Shown here: piece by piece, positions 56,360 through 64,000 of the stretch
Layout of the letters: each line of letters starts with the position of its first letter
Position numbering within the stretch: the first letter of the stretch is position 1
Assembly: GCF_003185655.1 (NCBI RefSeq)
Contig: NZ_QHJQ01000001.1
Coordinates: forward strand, 186,001 to 250,000
Direction: 5' to 3'
Length of the DNA stretch: 64,000 nt
From: Coraliomargarita sinensis
GTDB lineage: Bacteria > Verrucomicrobiota > Verrucomicrobiia > Opitutales > Coraliomargaritaceae
Translations under genes and position numbers: made by a program
Notes under the pieces: model-generated
Seen by the model: the letters and a program-made list of their open reading frames with translations, nothing else
Databases searched by the model: none
What the model was told of the DNA's origin: nothing

Positions 56360-58432
56360 ATGATGAATCGCAGAACGAAGTCCTGCCGCACCGCTGTGCG
56401 TTACCTGTCAATCATCGCGGGCGGCTCGCTGCTCGCCCTCACCTCTGCCTCCGCTGTCGATTACTACTGGGACAGCAACGATGGAACCTCAGGGTTCGGT
56501 TCTGCCGATGGCACCTGGCTGACCCCGACCCCCAGCACCGCCACCAGTGGCTTCAGCACGGATTCAACTGGGTCGACCGCGATTTCCGGCAACCCGGACG
56601 TCTCCACCACCACGGCTGACAATATCTTTTTCGGTACCTCCACAAATGTGGATCTCGATCCTGACCCCGATCCTCTCGTCGATGGCTTCGATGGTGTAAT
56701 CACGATCGATGGCACAGTCAGTGCGAATAGTATCTACTTTGCTAGCAGCGTACCCAACTGGGTTGCCGGAACAAATCCGGTGCTCAATTTTTCGGCGGAA
56801 GGCTCCTACTACCACGGGACAAATGGCACTCACAGGCTTCCGACTGTTGAACTGACGGGCGCTACTATCAGCATGACCTGGCTGAATGAATACGCCGACA
56901 ATCTTATTATCGAGGATGTCACGAACCACGCGGCGATGAACATTCACGCCGGCAAAGGTAATCTAGTGATCGATGGCTTACCGAACGATGGTGAAACCGT
57001 CACGGAAATTGGCACGCCTTTCGATGATGGCTCCGGAAGCGGCACGCCCCTGGTTGTCTCAGGTGGATCGCTTCGACTGCTGCCCGACTTTCCCTATGCC
57101 AGCGTGAGCGAGTTCAATGCGGCTCACCCCCTCACCTTCACCACCGACGAAAATGCCGGATTTGATCCCCGCAACTTCGCATTCACGGTGGACTCCGACC
57201 TCGCACTGGGCACGGGGGCTTTCCTTGCCATCGGCTCCGGCAGCTCTGCACTCATTATCGATGCCGCCCAAACCCATACCGGTGGCACGCGTATCATGGG
57301 GGGCAATCTTACGGTAAGCGACAATTCCCAACTCGGGAACATCACCGGCGAGCTACTCTTCGGCAGCGGCACGACGGAATACGGCGAGGGCACACTCGTC
57401 ATCACCGGGAACACCTTTACCGACTTTGGCGCACGCCCCTTCGCCGTCACCCCGGATAAGGGTGCCCGTTTCAACATCGTCGAAGCCGATCATACCTTCA
57501 CCTTGGATAAAGTGCTGCCCGCCGACATGGGCCAGCCCTTCCGCAAATACGGTGCCGGAACCATGGTTCTTGACGCAACCAACCTACATACGACGAACAC
57601 CGACATCTATGAAGGCACCCTTCTCGTTAATGGTGATCAGACTGCTGCGACAGGCTTGACTGACGTGCGGTCCGGCTCGCTGCTCGGCGGCACTGGCATC
57701 ATCGGCGGCAATGTGACCGTCGAAAACACCAGTGGACTCAGCTTTGACATCAGCACCGCTCCCGGGAGCCACGATAAACTGGATGTCGTGGGGACATTGA
57801 CTTTCGAGAACGCAAGCGGATGTGTGCTCAACATCACCGCCAGCAGCGAGGACGCGACTACCGGGACTTACACTCTGCTCACCGCAGCCGGTGGTTTCGC
57901 CAATGCAAACATCCCCGGCACGGTCAACCTGCCCAGTGGCTGGAGTGCGGATGCCCCGTCTATTGTCGGCAACGACCTCGTGATCAACATTACCTCTCTC
58001 GGGGGTGGTACCGACTACGCCACCTGGGCCGGCGACTTCGTGGGCTTCACCGATACCACCGAGGACCTCGACTTCGATAACGGCGGCCTGGAATCCGCGG
58101 TGGAATATGTTTTGGGCGGCGACCCCACCGACGCCACCGACGATGCGGGGAAAGCCCCCAACAGCACCGTGGACGCAACCAACCTGATTTTTACCTTTGT
58201 GCGCGACCAGGCCTCCATCCACCCGAACACCGCCGTGACCGTCGATGTCGGGACCGATCTTTCGACCTGGCCGGATGCCTACTCCGTGGGAGCGGATACT
58301 GCCGAATCCGACGAGGGCGTCTCGGTGAGCAAGGATGACCCCGAAGTAGGCTTCGACACCGTGACGGTCACCGTGCCCAAGTCGCCGGATACGAAGAAAT
58401 TCGCAAAACTGAGTGTTGCGATCACGCCATAA
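56360..58432 (+). CDS. Autotransporter-associated beta-strand repeat surface protein
   Basis: 690 residues. A signal peptide (YLSIIAGGSLLALTSASA) precedes a long beta-rich passenger. Markers of the autotransporter-associated strand repeat are TGGTRIMGGNLTVSDNSQLG, YEGTLLVNGDQT and GSLLGGTGIIGGNVTVEN. The C-terminal module DFDNGGLESAVEYVLGGDPT with a later VSKDDPEVGFDTVTVTVPK and FAKLSVAI is a recurrent ending in Verrucomicrobiota surface proteins. No PEP-CTERM or beta-barrel domain is present, so the anchoring route is unclear. The first ATG at 56360 or the adjacent one at 56363 can start it. Confidence 0.8.
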   Translation: MMNRRTKSCRTAVRYLSIIAGGSLLALTSASAVDYYWDSNDGTSGFGSADGTWLTPTPSTATSGFSTDSTGSTAISGNPDVSTTTADNIFFGTSTNVDLDPDPDPLVDGFDGVITIDGTVSANSIYFASSVPNWVAGTNPVLNFSAEGSYYHGTNGTHRLPTVELTGATISMTWLNEYADNLIIEDVTNHAAMNIHAGKGNLVIDGLPNDGETVTEIGTPFDDGSGSGTPLVVSGGSLRLLPDFPYASVSEFNAAHPLTFTTDENAGFDPRNFAFTVDSDLALGTGAFLAIGSGSSALIIDAAQTHTGGTRIMGGNLTVSDNSQLGNITGELLFGSGTTEYGEGTLVITGNTFTDFGARPFAVTPDKGARFNIVEADHTFTLDKVLPADMGQPFRKYGAGTMVLDATNLHTTNTDIYEGTLLVNGDQTAATGLTDVRSGSLLGGTGIIGGNVTVENTSGLSFDISTAPGSHDKLDVVGTLTFENASGCVLNITASSEDATTGTYTLLTAAGGFANANIPGTVNLPSGWSADAPSIVGNDLVINITSLGGGTDYATWAGDFVGFTDTTEDLDFDNGGLESAVEYVLGGDPTDATDDAGKAPNSTVDATNLIFTFVRDQASIHPNTAVTVDVGTDLSTWPDAYSVGADTAESDEGVSVSKDDPEVGFDTVTVTVPKSPDTKKFAKLSVAITP

Positions 58433-58536
58433 ACATCTTATATTAATTAGACTGTTTACCTTAGAACACCATTTACACGAATTTGAACTTGCGCATTAAC
58501 CTTGTGCTCCTAGATTAACCCAACAATTATTTAATT

Positions 58537-59484
58537 ATGAAGACCCCGACCATTTTTTCCGTGCTGCTCGCAGGGGCGGCTCTTTTTTCGACTTCATCGC
58601 TGAGCGCAGCTGAAACTGATCCGATCGGTTACGTGACTATAGATGCGCCATCAGGTACTAACTTAATTTCATTGCCACTGCAAAAATCTAAGATTTTTCA
58701 AGGTGCTGTAACTGCAGTGGATGGCGGCACAATAAGCGCGGCTTTCCCTGACTTAGGAACAGACTTTATGTACGTACAAGTAACTGAGTCAGATAACGCG
58801 GAGGGGGAAATTGCGACCATTACGAGTGTCGGAGAAGGTACTGTAGAAGTTTCTCCGGCAATTTCTGGCTTAGCTGTTGGCGATATTTTGTGTGTCCGAC
58901 CACATTTAACATTATCAGATGTCAAAGCTTCACCTGAATTCACAGATGGCACCTCACTAGTTGTTTTTACGTCTGAAGGTAATCGCGAATCATTTACTTA
59001 CTTCTCGGCATCAACGTTGGGGTTGCCTGATGGGCTTTGGGCAGATTCAGCCTCTGAAGACGCTTCTGGGGTCGCGATCCTTCCAGGCGAAGGATTTGTA
59101 TTATCAAACAATGGTCCTACTACATCGCTTGTAGTAACTGGCGCTGTGTCCACAGATTCTATTAAGGTTCCTTTTGGTGGTACGTTTTCCATTGCAGGGA
59201 CGCTTAATCCATCAGAAGGAATTACAATGAAGCAGGCATTTGGTGATCTTCCGATTGGTACTACGATTTCAGTCAAATCATCCGATGGAAATCTCACGAC
59301 AACTGCAGGATACGAAATTTTCGATAGTGCAGTGCTCGGATTGGGGACTGGTAAAACATTTGTTCGCGATGGTACAGATAATGGCGATGACGATCTTGTA
59401 TCTGCCAACGATGCACTAGTTATTGCTACACCTTCAGGCACAGATGGTGTTCTGCTGCCAGCAGCTTACACCAGCGCAGAATAA
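58537..59484 (+). CDS. TIGR02597-like exported protein
   Basis: 315 residues with signal peptide (SVLLAGAALFSTSSLSAAE). The mature start TDPIGYVTIDAPSGTNLISL is the characteristic opening of the TIGR02597 paralogous family of Verrucomicrobiota; SLPLQKSKIFQGAVTAVDGG and LVVFTSEGNRESFTYF follow. The function is unknown, probably cell-surface. Base composition is visibly lower in GC than in the upstream gene. It is followed by a PEP-CTERM gene 38 bp downstream. Confidence 0.7.
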   Translation: MKTPTIFSVLLAGAALFSTSSLSAAETDPIGYVTIDAPSGTNLISLPLQKSKIFQGAVTAVDGGTISAAFPDLGTDFMYVQVTESDNAEGEIATITSVGEGTVEVSPAISGLAVGDILCVRPHLTLSDVKASPEFTDGTSLVVFTSEGNRESFTYFSASTLGLPDGLWADSASEDASGVAILPGEGFVLSNNGPTTSLVVTGAVSTDSIKVPFGGTFSIAGTLNPSEGITMKQAFGDLPIGTTISVKSSDGNLTTTAGYEIFDSAVLGLGTGKTFVRDGTDNGDDDLVSANDALVIATPSGTDGVLLPAAYTSAE

Positions 59485-59522
59485 ATGTAGCACTGTCTTT
59501 AATAAAATATCTACTTAACATT

Positions 59523-60140
59523 ATGAAAATAAAAACAGGAATTCTTGCATTACTTTTAGTTTCGTCATCGTTATTGGGCCAGAATATCAACTTTACCGTC
59601 GAGAAGGGTGAGTTGTTCACGGCTTCAGGTAATGTATTTCGGAACTCTGACAACTCCGTTGATATTAGAGATAATTTTACCGTCTGGGCGGGCTTTGCTC
59701 AGGGTGCTTCGTTGACGAATTTTGAAACAGGTCTATCTAATTTTAACAGTACATCAGATCTAGAGGGCCTTAATACAACTCTCGGATCTATCGCATGGAC
59801 AGCGGTTCCTCAAGCAAGCGGCATTCTTGCAGGGGTCAATGATTATGGTTTGAATGATAAAGAAGGTACTGTCGGGGACACTCCTCTTCTATTGATTACG
59901 AGTTCAAGTAGTTTTGATAACCTTACCAGTGGCGATCAAGTTGGGTTAGTTGGTAGTACGACGACAGTAGTTGAACTTGCTACTCTGACAGTTAATTTTA
60001 ATGGCGGTAACTCCTGGGATACTGAATATCTTGGTTCACTCGGTTCATTGACGCTACAGGCAGTTCCAGAACCGTCTGCATTTGCTTTAATTGCCGGCTG
60101 CTTCGGTCTTGCTTGGGTGATGGTGCGCCGTCGCAGCTAA
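59523..60140 (+). CDS. PEP-CTERM sorted surface protein
   Basis: 205 residues. A signal peptide (GILALLLVSSSLLGQ) precedes a beta-rich domain. The C-terminus is a complete PEP-CTERM signal: VPEPSAFALIAGCFGLAWVM, then RRRS, i.e. the PEP motif, one membrane helix and a basic tail. Such proteins are processed by an exosortase, which is not in the window. Like its upstream neighbour it is AT-rich. A strong terminator follows. Confidence 0.88.
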   Translation: MKIKTGILALLLVSSSLLGQNINFTVEKGELFTASGNVFRNSDNSVDIRDNFTVWAGFAQGASLTNFETGLSNFNSTSDLEGLNTTLGSIAWTAVPQASGILAGVNDYGLNDKEGTVGDTPLLLITSSSSFDNLTSGDQVGLVGSTTTVVELATLTVNFNGGNSWDTEYLGSLGSLTLQAVPEPSAFALIAGCFGLAWVMVRRRS

Positions 60141-60160
60141 GCACGACATATAGATTTTAC

Positions 60161-60188
60161 AAAGCCCCACCTAGTGTGGGGCTTTTTT
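60161..60188 (+). terminator. Rho-independent terminator
   Basis: AAAGCCCCAC-CTAGT-GTGGGGCTTT, a 10-bp stem, then TTTT. It ends the TIGR02597/PEP-CTERM transcript. Confidence 0.95.
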
Positions 60189-60263
60189 TGTTAACCAACA
60201 AAAAGAAGTCATGTGGTATCTCCTGTAGTTAACCCTGGTTCGTTTGTAAAATTAGCCTCTTTG

Positions 60264-60530
60264 ATGGCCCGCAGTATACGGATCAAGAGGGAGAACGGGA
60301 TCGACCGCATCTTCACCGGGGAACAATCGGCAAGATCTGTCCATCAACGATGGCAGACAGCAAGCGTCCGAGCGATGTTTGAGCCCTCTATACAATGCGC
60401 GTGGGTGCTGGAGGGCTCTTGTGTGATGGCGAATTACTTCCACTAGGTCGTGCGGACGACGAGAGGAAATTTGATGTAGAAGAGATGGAGGCCTGCCGGA
60501 GATGGCGTAGCATTTTGACACCGCTTATGA
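60264..60530 (+). pseudogene. Decayed RAYT (REP-associated transposase) remnant
   Basis: The reading frame begins MARSIRIKRENGI, the usual opening of Y1 transposases (MARxxRIE...G), followed by RIFTGEQSARSV and then CAWVLEGSCVMANYFH, where intact proteins read C-G-W-x-LHAYCVM-x-NHYH. The HUH histidines are damaged. After a stop at 60444-60446 the frame continues VVRTTRGNLM, matching VVETPxGNLV of the family, then a further stop. About ten residues between GI and RIF are missing. It differs from the RAYT fused to PrmC, so it belonged to another family of repeats. Confidence 0.55.
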
Positions 60531-60792
60531 ACTTATTGGGAAGTGAATAAAAAGAGAGTCAGCCCCTCCCGCTTCACCATGCGAGTTTCCACTGGCGGGA
60601 TCTACGACATAAGCGTAAAGTTAGCGAATATTAGCGGTCTCCGGCTCTGTCGGACAAAAACACTTCGAAGAAAAGTAGAAATACTTATCGGATTCGATCC
60701 GATTTGGCTATTCTGAATCCTGCCGACTACTTTTTTCACATCCGTCAGAACGCCGTTGACTTGTACGGGCGTAATTTTGTGTCGAAGGAACA
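60531..60792. other. Gene-free stretch behind the RAYT remnant
   Basis: AT-rich in part. Contains one perfect hairpin ATCGGAT-TCG-ATCCGAT (60687-60703). I see no gene or RNA. It ends at the convergent stop at 60793. Confidence 0.5.
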
Positions 60793-61269
60793 CTATTCCG
60801 CACTCTCTTGTGCGGGTTCCGTTTTCGGGTCGCTGAGTTCGGCTTGTGCCTTTTTTAAGGCCTGACGAATCTCATCCATACGGGCCCCACTTAATTTGGC
60901 GCCCTCTTTATCGGCTGAAGCATGCATGGTCTCAAAGCGTTCGAGAACCGAATCCCCGCGAATTTCGAGGGCATGGGAAAGTGCCTTTTCCAAACTGGCT
61001 TTGGGCTCATGCTTAAAGCGGAGATACCAGGCGTTGCGTTCCAACGCAGCCGTCACGAGATGATTATCGATGACCGCTTCCAGATTGGCTTTTGATTGTG
61101 GGTCGGCATTGGCCCCCACCTGTTCATACAGATTGACGAAGTTGTTCAGCTGACCAGTTAAGGCGATGGCCCGTGTGTTGGAAGCCCCGTAGCGGGCCCC
61201 GAACTCAAATATGGCGATGGCTGCGAAGACCATGGCCAGGGGTAGAAGGAGTGCCTTGAGTTTATCCAT
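60793..61269 (-). CDS. Membrane-anchored protein of unknown function
   Basis: 158 residues from the ATG at 61269. One N-terminal transmembrane helix (LLLPLAMVFAAIAIFEFGAR) is followed by a mainly helical periplasmic part: GQLNNFVNLYEQVGANADPQ, LEKALSHALEIRGDSVLERF and MDEIRQALKKAQAELSD. The charged C-terminus is low in complexity. I recognise no family. It lies between a repeat-rich gap and the RAYT remnant. Confidence 0.65.
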   Translation of the reverse strand: MDKLKALLLPLAMVFAAIAIFEFGARYGASNTRAIALTGQLNNFVNLYEQVGANADPQSKANLEAVIDNHLVTAALERNAWYLRFKHEPKASLEKALSHALEIRGDSVLERFETMHASADKEGAKLSGARMDEIRQALKKAQAELSDPKTEPAQESAE

Positions 61270-61439
61270 AACTGAGTGGGTTGATTTTTGGCAACCGGTA
61301 CTGGGGACATTAAATGCACCTCGCATCGCAGCTGTCGATGTTGTTTCTCGACCTCGCTGGCACCACCTCAACAAGCTCGGGTCGGAAGGCGGGTTTGTTG
61401 CGCGGATCAGATATTACATGGAAGAGAAATCATCGCAGC

Positions 61440-61459
61440 GATGTGATGCCGATCACGTC
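61440..61459. repeat. Hairpin, family D
   Basis: GATGTGAT-GCCG-ATCACGTC, 8-bp stem with one T-G pair. Related to 61559-61578. Confidence 0.55.
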
Positions 61460-61494
61460 CCCAAGGTGACGCAATCCCGCACATTTCGGTTTTT

Positions 61495-61520
61495 CGACCT
61501 GACTGGCGTCAGTTCGCTAC
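61495..61520 (-). repeat. REP unit, family C
   Basis: On the minus strand: GTAGCGAA, CTGAC-GCCA-GTCAG, GTCG. Matches the unit at 42035-42060 with a compensated stem. Confidence 0.7.
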
Positions 61521-61553
61521 GTGAATCAATTTTCGGCACGAGTTCCTCCCATC

Positions 61554-61578
61554 GTAGTGACGTGATGTGAATCACGTC
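61554..61578 (+). repeat. REP-like hairpin, family D, headed by GTAG
   Basis: GTAG-T then GACGTGAT-GTGA-ATCACGTC, a perfect 8-bp stem. Confidence 0.6.
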
Positions 61579-61586
61579 TCGACCGC

Positions 61587-63011
61587 TTACTCGATTTCGC
61601 GTATCTGGGTGCTGTCGATGAGTTTCTCGCCGGCGTACATTTTGGTGATCACGACCATGGGGTCGCCGGGCTTGCACCAGCCGGAATGGGTGAGGCGCTC
61701 GAAGCCGCGTTGGATGGTGGTTTCGTGGTCGTGGTCGAACTCCATGAAGGTGGGCTCGACGCCGCGCATAATCAGAAGCTGCTTAAAAAGGACCGGATTA
61801 TCGGTAAACGCGTAAATCGGCACACTGCAACGGAGCGAAGAGAGCTTTTGGGCAAAGATCCCGCGGCGGGTGAACACCATGAGGGCTCCGTTCAGGTCGG
61901 CGGCCAGGTAGGCGGCGGAGCGCAGCATCATGGAGCGGGGCAGGTGCAGCGGAATGTCCTTGCGGATCACGTCCGTTCCTTCTTCCGACTCGATGCGCTG
62001 GGCGATACGCTTAATGGTTTCCACGCATTCAACCGGATATTTCCCGACCGTGGTTTCCCCGGAGAGCATGACACAGTCCGCCTGTTCGCGAATGGCGTTG
62101 GCGATATCGGTGACTTCCGCGCGGGTGGGGAGGGGCGACTCGATCATCGACTCGAGCATGTGGGTGGCGACGATGACCGGTTTGGTATTGCGGATGCAGC
62201 AATTGATGGCCTCGGTCTGGATAATGGGCAGGTCTTCAAAGGGGCATTCGATCCCCAGGTCGCCACGTGCCACCATCAGACCGTCGGAAGCTTTAATGAT
62301 ATCGACCAGATTACTGATCGCCTGTTGATCCTCGATTTTGGCGATAATCTTGGCACTGGAACCGTGCTTTTCCAGATAGGCGTGGAACTCCTCGAGGTCT
62401 TTGGCCTCCCGGACGAAGGAGAGGGCGAAAAAGTCGATGGCTTCCTCGATCCCGACATCGACATCGCCCTGATCTTTTTTCGTCAATGCGGGCAGGTTGA
62501 CCCGGATCCCGGGAAGGTTGATGTGGCGACGGTTCCCCATGGGGCCGGGGATGAGGACTTTGCAGCGGACCCGCTGCCCGTCGATTTCCAGCACTTCCAG
62601 ACGAATCAGGCCGCTGTCGACCAGCACGGTATCACCCACATTCATGTCGTTGGCAAAACTCGGGTAGTTGACATCCACGCGGCGGACACCGTCCTCGCCC
62701 GTGCTGCCGACCCCCTTGCCAAAGGTGAAGTCGAAGATCTCGCCTTCCTTCAGTTGGTAGGATTCCGGGACATCGCCGGTGCGGATTTCCGGCCCCTTTA
62801 CATCCATAAGGATGGCAATATGACGGCCCACGCGATCGCACACCTTGCGCACGCGGCGGATAATCTCGCGCGACCAGTCATGGTCGGCATGCGCCATATT
62901 GATCCGGCAGATGTCGACACCCGCAAGAATGAGTTTCTCAAGGGTCGCCTCGTCCTGCGTGGCCGGACCGATGGTGAAAATGATTTTGGTTTTCTGGTGT
63001 GCGCGTTGCAT
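61587..63011 (-). CDS. pyk: Pyruvate kinase
   Basis: 474 residues, a full-length enzyme of glycolysis producing pyruvate and ATP. The N-terminus has [20 protein letters not shown]; the catalytic region [10 protein letters not shown], the B domain with [20 protein letters not shown], then [18 protein letters not shown] (catalytic Lys), [12 protein letters not shown] and [20 protein letters not shown]. Some usual residues differ: RINMAH replaces RxNFSH, THMLES replaces TQMLES, and [14 protein letters not shown] lacks the usual DG. These suggest a divergent subgroup. The WalJ-type gene is immediately upstream on the same strand, 12 bp away. Confidence 0.94.
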   Translation of the reverse strand: MQRAHQKTKIIFTIGPATQDEATLEKLILAGVDICRINMAHADHDWSREIIRRVRKVCDRVGRHIAILMDVKGPEIRTGDVPESYQLKEGEIFDFTFGKGVGSTGEDGVRRVDVNYPSFANDMNVGDTVLVDSGLIRLEVLEIDGQRVRCKVLIPGPMGNRRHINLPGIRVNLPALTKKDQGDVDVGIEEAIDFFALSFVREAKDLEEFHAYLEKHGSSAKIIAKIEDQQAISNLVDIIKASDGLMVARGDLGIECPFEDLPIIQTEAINCCIRNTKPVIVATHMLESMIESPLPTRAEVTDIANAIREQADCVMLSGETTVGKYPVECVETIKRIAQRIESEEGTDVIRKDIPLHLPRSMMLRSAAYLAADLNGALMVFTRRGIFAQKLSSLRCSVPIYAFTDNPVLFKQLLIMRGVEPTFMEFDHDHETTIQRGFERLTHSGWCKPGDPMVVITKMYAGEKLIDSTQIREIE

Positions 63012-63023
63012 GTGGTTTCTGCC

Positions 63024-63833
63024 TCAAATAGCTTGCTTGAGCATAGCAGGGGAGGTGCCGATCTCGGGATCGACGACCTCAACAGACAATTTGTCTCCGA
63101 GCCCGGCAAACTTTTCCTGTACGAGGGCGACGTTATTACAATCCTTACTCAGGTGCCCCAAATAGACTTTTTGCAGGCGGCTTTGTGGGAGGATGGCTTC
63201 CAGCGCCTCGTAGGTGGCCGAATTCGAAAGATGACCGTGCCGCCCACGAATGCGCTGTTTGATCGACCAGGGGCGTCTTTCGTCGCGTTCGAGGAGTTCC
63301 TCGTCGTAGTTCGCCTCGATCACCAGAGTGTCCACCTCCCGGATATGCTCCCGCACATGGGCCGGTACGTAGCCGAGGTCGGTAATCCAGGCCAGGCTGC
63401 CCGGGCGGGCAAACAGGTCGCCCTCCTCGCCCCAGGAAAAGGTAAACCCGACCGGGTCGAAGGCGTCGTGCGGCAGCCGAAAAGAACGGACACGCAGATC
63501 GCGGAACGGAAAGGCCGTGCCGGTTTGAAAATGCTGCCAGTTCACCCGCTTGCGGCAGTATTTCGCCTGCACGGCGTCGGCGGTATCGCGGTTGGCATAG
63601 ACCGGCAAATCGCTGCGCTTGGCGAGCCCGCGCAGGCCCTGGGCATGGTCGCCGTGCTCGTGAGTGAGAAAGACGGCATCGATCGAATCAATGGATTCGC
63701 CGATGCTTTCCAGCATTTGCTCGATCCGTTTGGCCGAAAAACCGGCGTCGAGCAGGACCTTGGTATGCGCGGTTTGGAGAAGCGCGCAGTTGCCACTGCT
63801 ACTTGAACCGAGTATCCTGAAGCTGACCGACAT
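63024..63833 (-). CDS. MBL-fold metallo-hydrolase, WalJ/YycJ type
   Basis: 269 residues from the ATG at 63833. The opening [20 protein letters not shown], the metal motif [11 protein letters not shown], then [11 protein letters not shown] and [11 protein letters not shown] are typical of the YycJ/WalJ branch of the metallo-beta-lactamase fold, some of which act as exonucleases. It is cytoplasmic without signal peptide. It lies 12 bp upstream of pyk and probably shares its transcript. The 167 bp to the window end hold no recognisable gene. Confidence 0.85.
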   Translation of the reverse strand: MSVSFRILGSSSSGNCALLQTAHTKVLLDAGFSAKRIEQMLESIGESIDSIDAVFLTHEHGDHAQGLRGLAKRSDLPVYANRDTADAVQAKYCRKRVNWQHFQTGTAFPFRDLRVRSFRLPHDAFDPVGFTFSWGEEGDLFARPGSLAWITDLGYVPAHVREHIREVDTLVIEANYDEELLERDERRPWSIKQRIRGRHGHLSNSATYEALEAILPQSRLQKVYLGHLSKDCNNVALVQEKFAGLGDKLSVEVVDPEIGTSPAMLKQAI

Positions 63834-64000
63834 GAACTCTGAATTTGTAAGCGACGGGCCCGGCCGGTAAAGCATTAATGCGTTCGACTCATAAGATTGG
63901 CAGTTTCCGGACCGGAGTGTCGATGCAACATCCCATCCATATCGCTCGGGGAAAAGAATGATTTTTACAACCGCTTCGTTAGAGAGGGGAGGAAGGGAGT

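Larger units (their letters stand above)
61270..61586. other. Repeat-rich gap upstream of the membrane protein and downstream of pyk
   Basis: Holds REP-like units at 61440-61459, 61495-61520 and 61554-61578 and a half unit near 61350 (CGACCTCGCTGGC). Promoter elements for the membrane protein gene are not obvious. No gene is seen. Confidence 0.6.

Noticed and set aside
60550..60710. Possible tRNA or small RNA gene (GATTCGATCC resembles a T arm)
   Set aside because: No matching acceptor stem, D arm or anticodon arm is found. The bases are explained by a simple 7-bp palindrome.
61686..63806. A 706-codon open frame opposite to pyk and the WalJ-type gene
   Set aside because: Both minus-strand genes are clear families, and the plus frame reads as low-complexity GD/DR-rich noise.

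Overview
The window reads as a chromosomal segment of a Gram-negative bacterium of the Verrucomicrobiota, most likely class Opitutae. This is inferred from a C-terminal PEP-CTERM sorting signal, an autotransporter-associated beta-strand protein, a TIGR02597-like surface protein, a DUF5069 protein, lipoproteins with lipoboxes, a TAT-targeted Gfo/Idh/MocA oxidoreductase and the general gene style. Most of the window is moderately GC-rich housekeeping sequence packed in short operons on both strands. Two parS-like palindromes and dnaN suggest the origin region is not far away, but no dnaA, parA or parB is present.

Layout: 0-2 kb, a cut nucleotidyltransferase/GHMP-kinase fusion, AhpD and TetR. 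2-10.4 kb, miaB, an HspQ-like gene, a long ispH, a lone RelE-like toxin, pssA, dnaN and two membrane proteins. 10.4-17 kb, lipoproteins, an oxidoreductase/DoxX operon and a two-component system whose sensor domain resembles the operon's lipoprotein. 17-30 kb, a metallopeptidase, gnd, a DUF11 lipoprotein, comF, accD, folC, two tandem CPA2 antiporters and carA. 29-38 kb, ArsR, lysine 2,3-aminomutase, DUF5069, a GNAT-nitrilase fusion and the nadC-birA-coaX operon. 38-50 kb, ferredoxin, rhomboid, a tail-specific protease, prmC fused to a REP-associated transposase, prfA, a HAD phosphatase and rapA. 50-56 kb, mnmE-mnmG and a PhoB/PhoR pair. 56-60 kb, three surface or exported proteins. 60-64 kb, a decayed transposase, a repeat-rich gap, pyruvate kinase and a WalJ-type hydrolase.

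The most notable system is a REP/REPIN-RAYT network. At least ten sites carry a GTAG-headed imperfect hairpin whose stem changes in a compensatory way (TGCGC/GCGCA, TCCGC/GCGGA, TACGC/GCGTA, TGTGC/GCACA). Most occur as inverted pairs with GTAG ends outward. One complete pair lies inside folC and is translated in frame. A cognate transposase domain (HVH plus tyrosine) is fused in frame to the release-factor methyltransferase PrmC through a translated REP unit. Other GTAG-headed hairpin families and a RAYT pseudogene near 60.3 kb suggest several generations of such elements. Independently, mnmG carries an extra coding segment holding two perfect parS-like 16-mers 48 bp apart.

All functional calls come from reading motifs by eye. 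No database or alignment was run.
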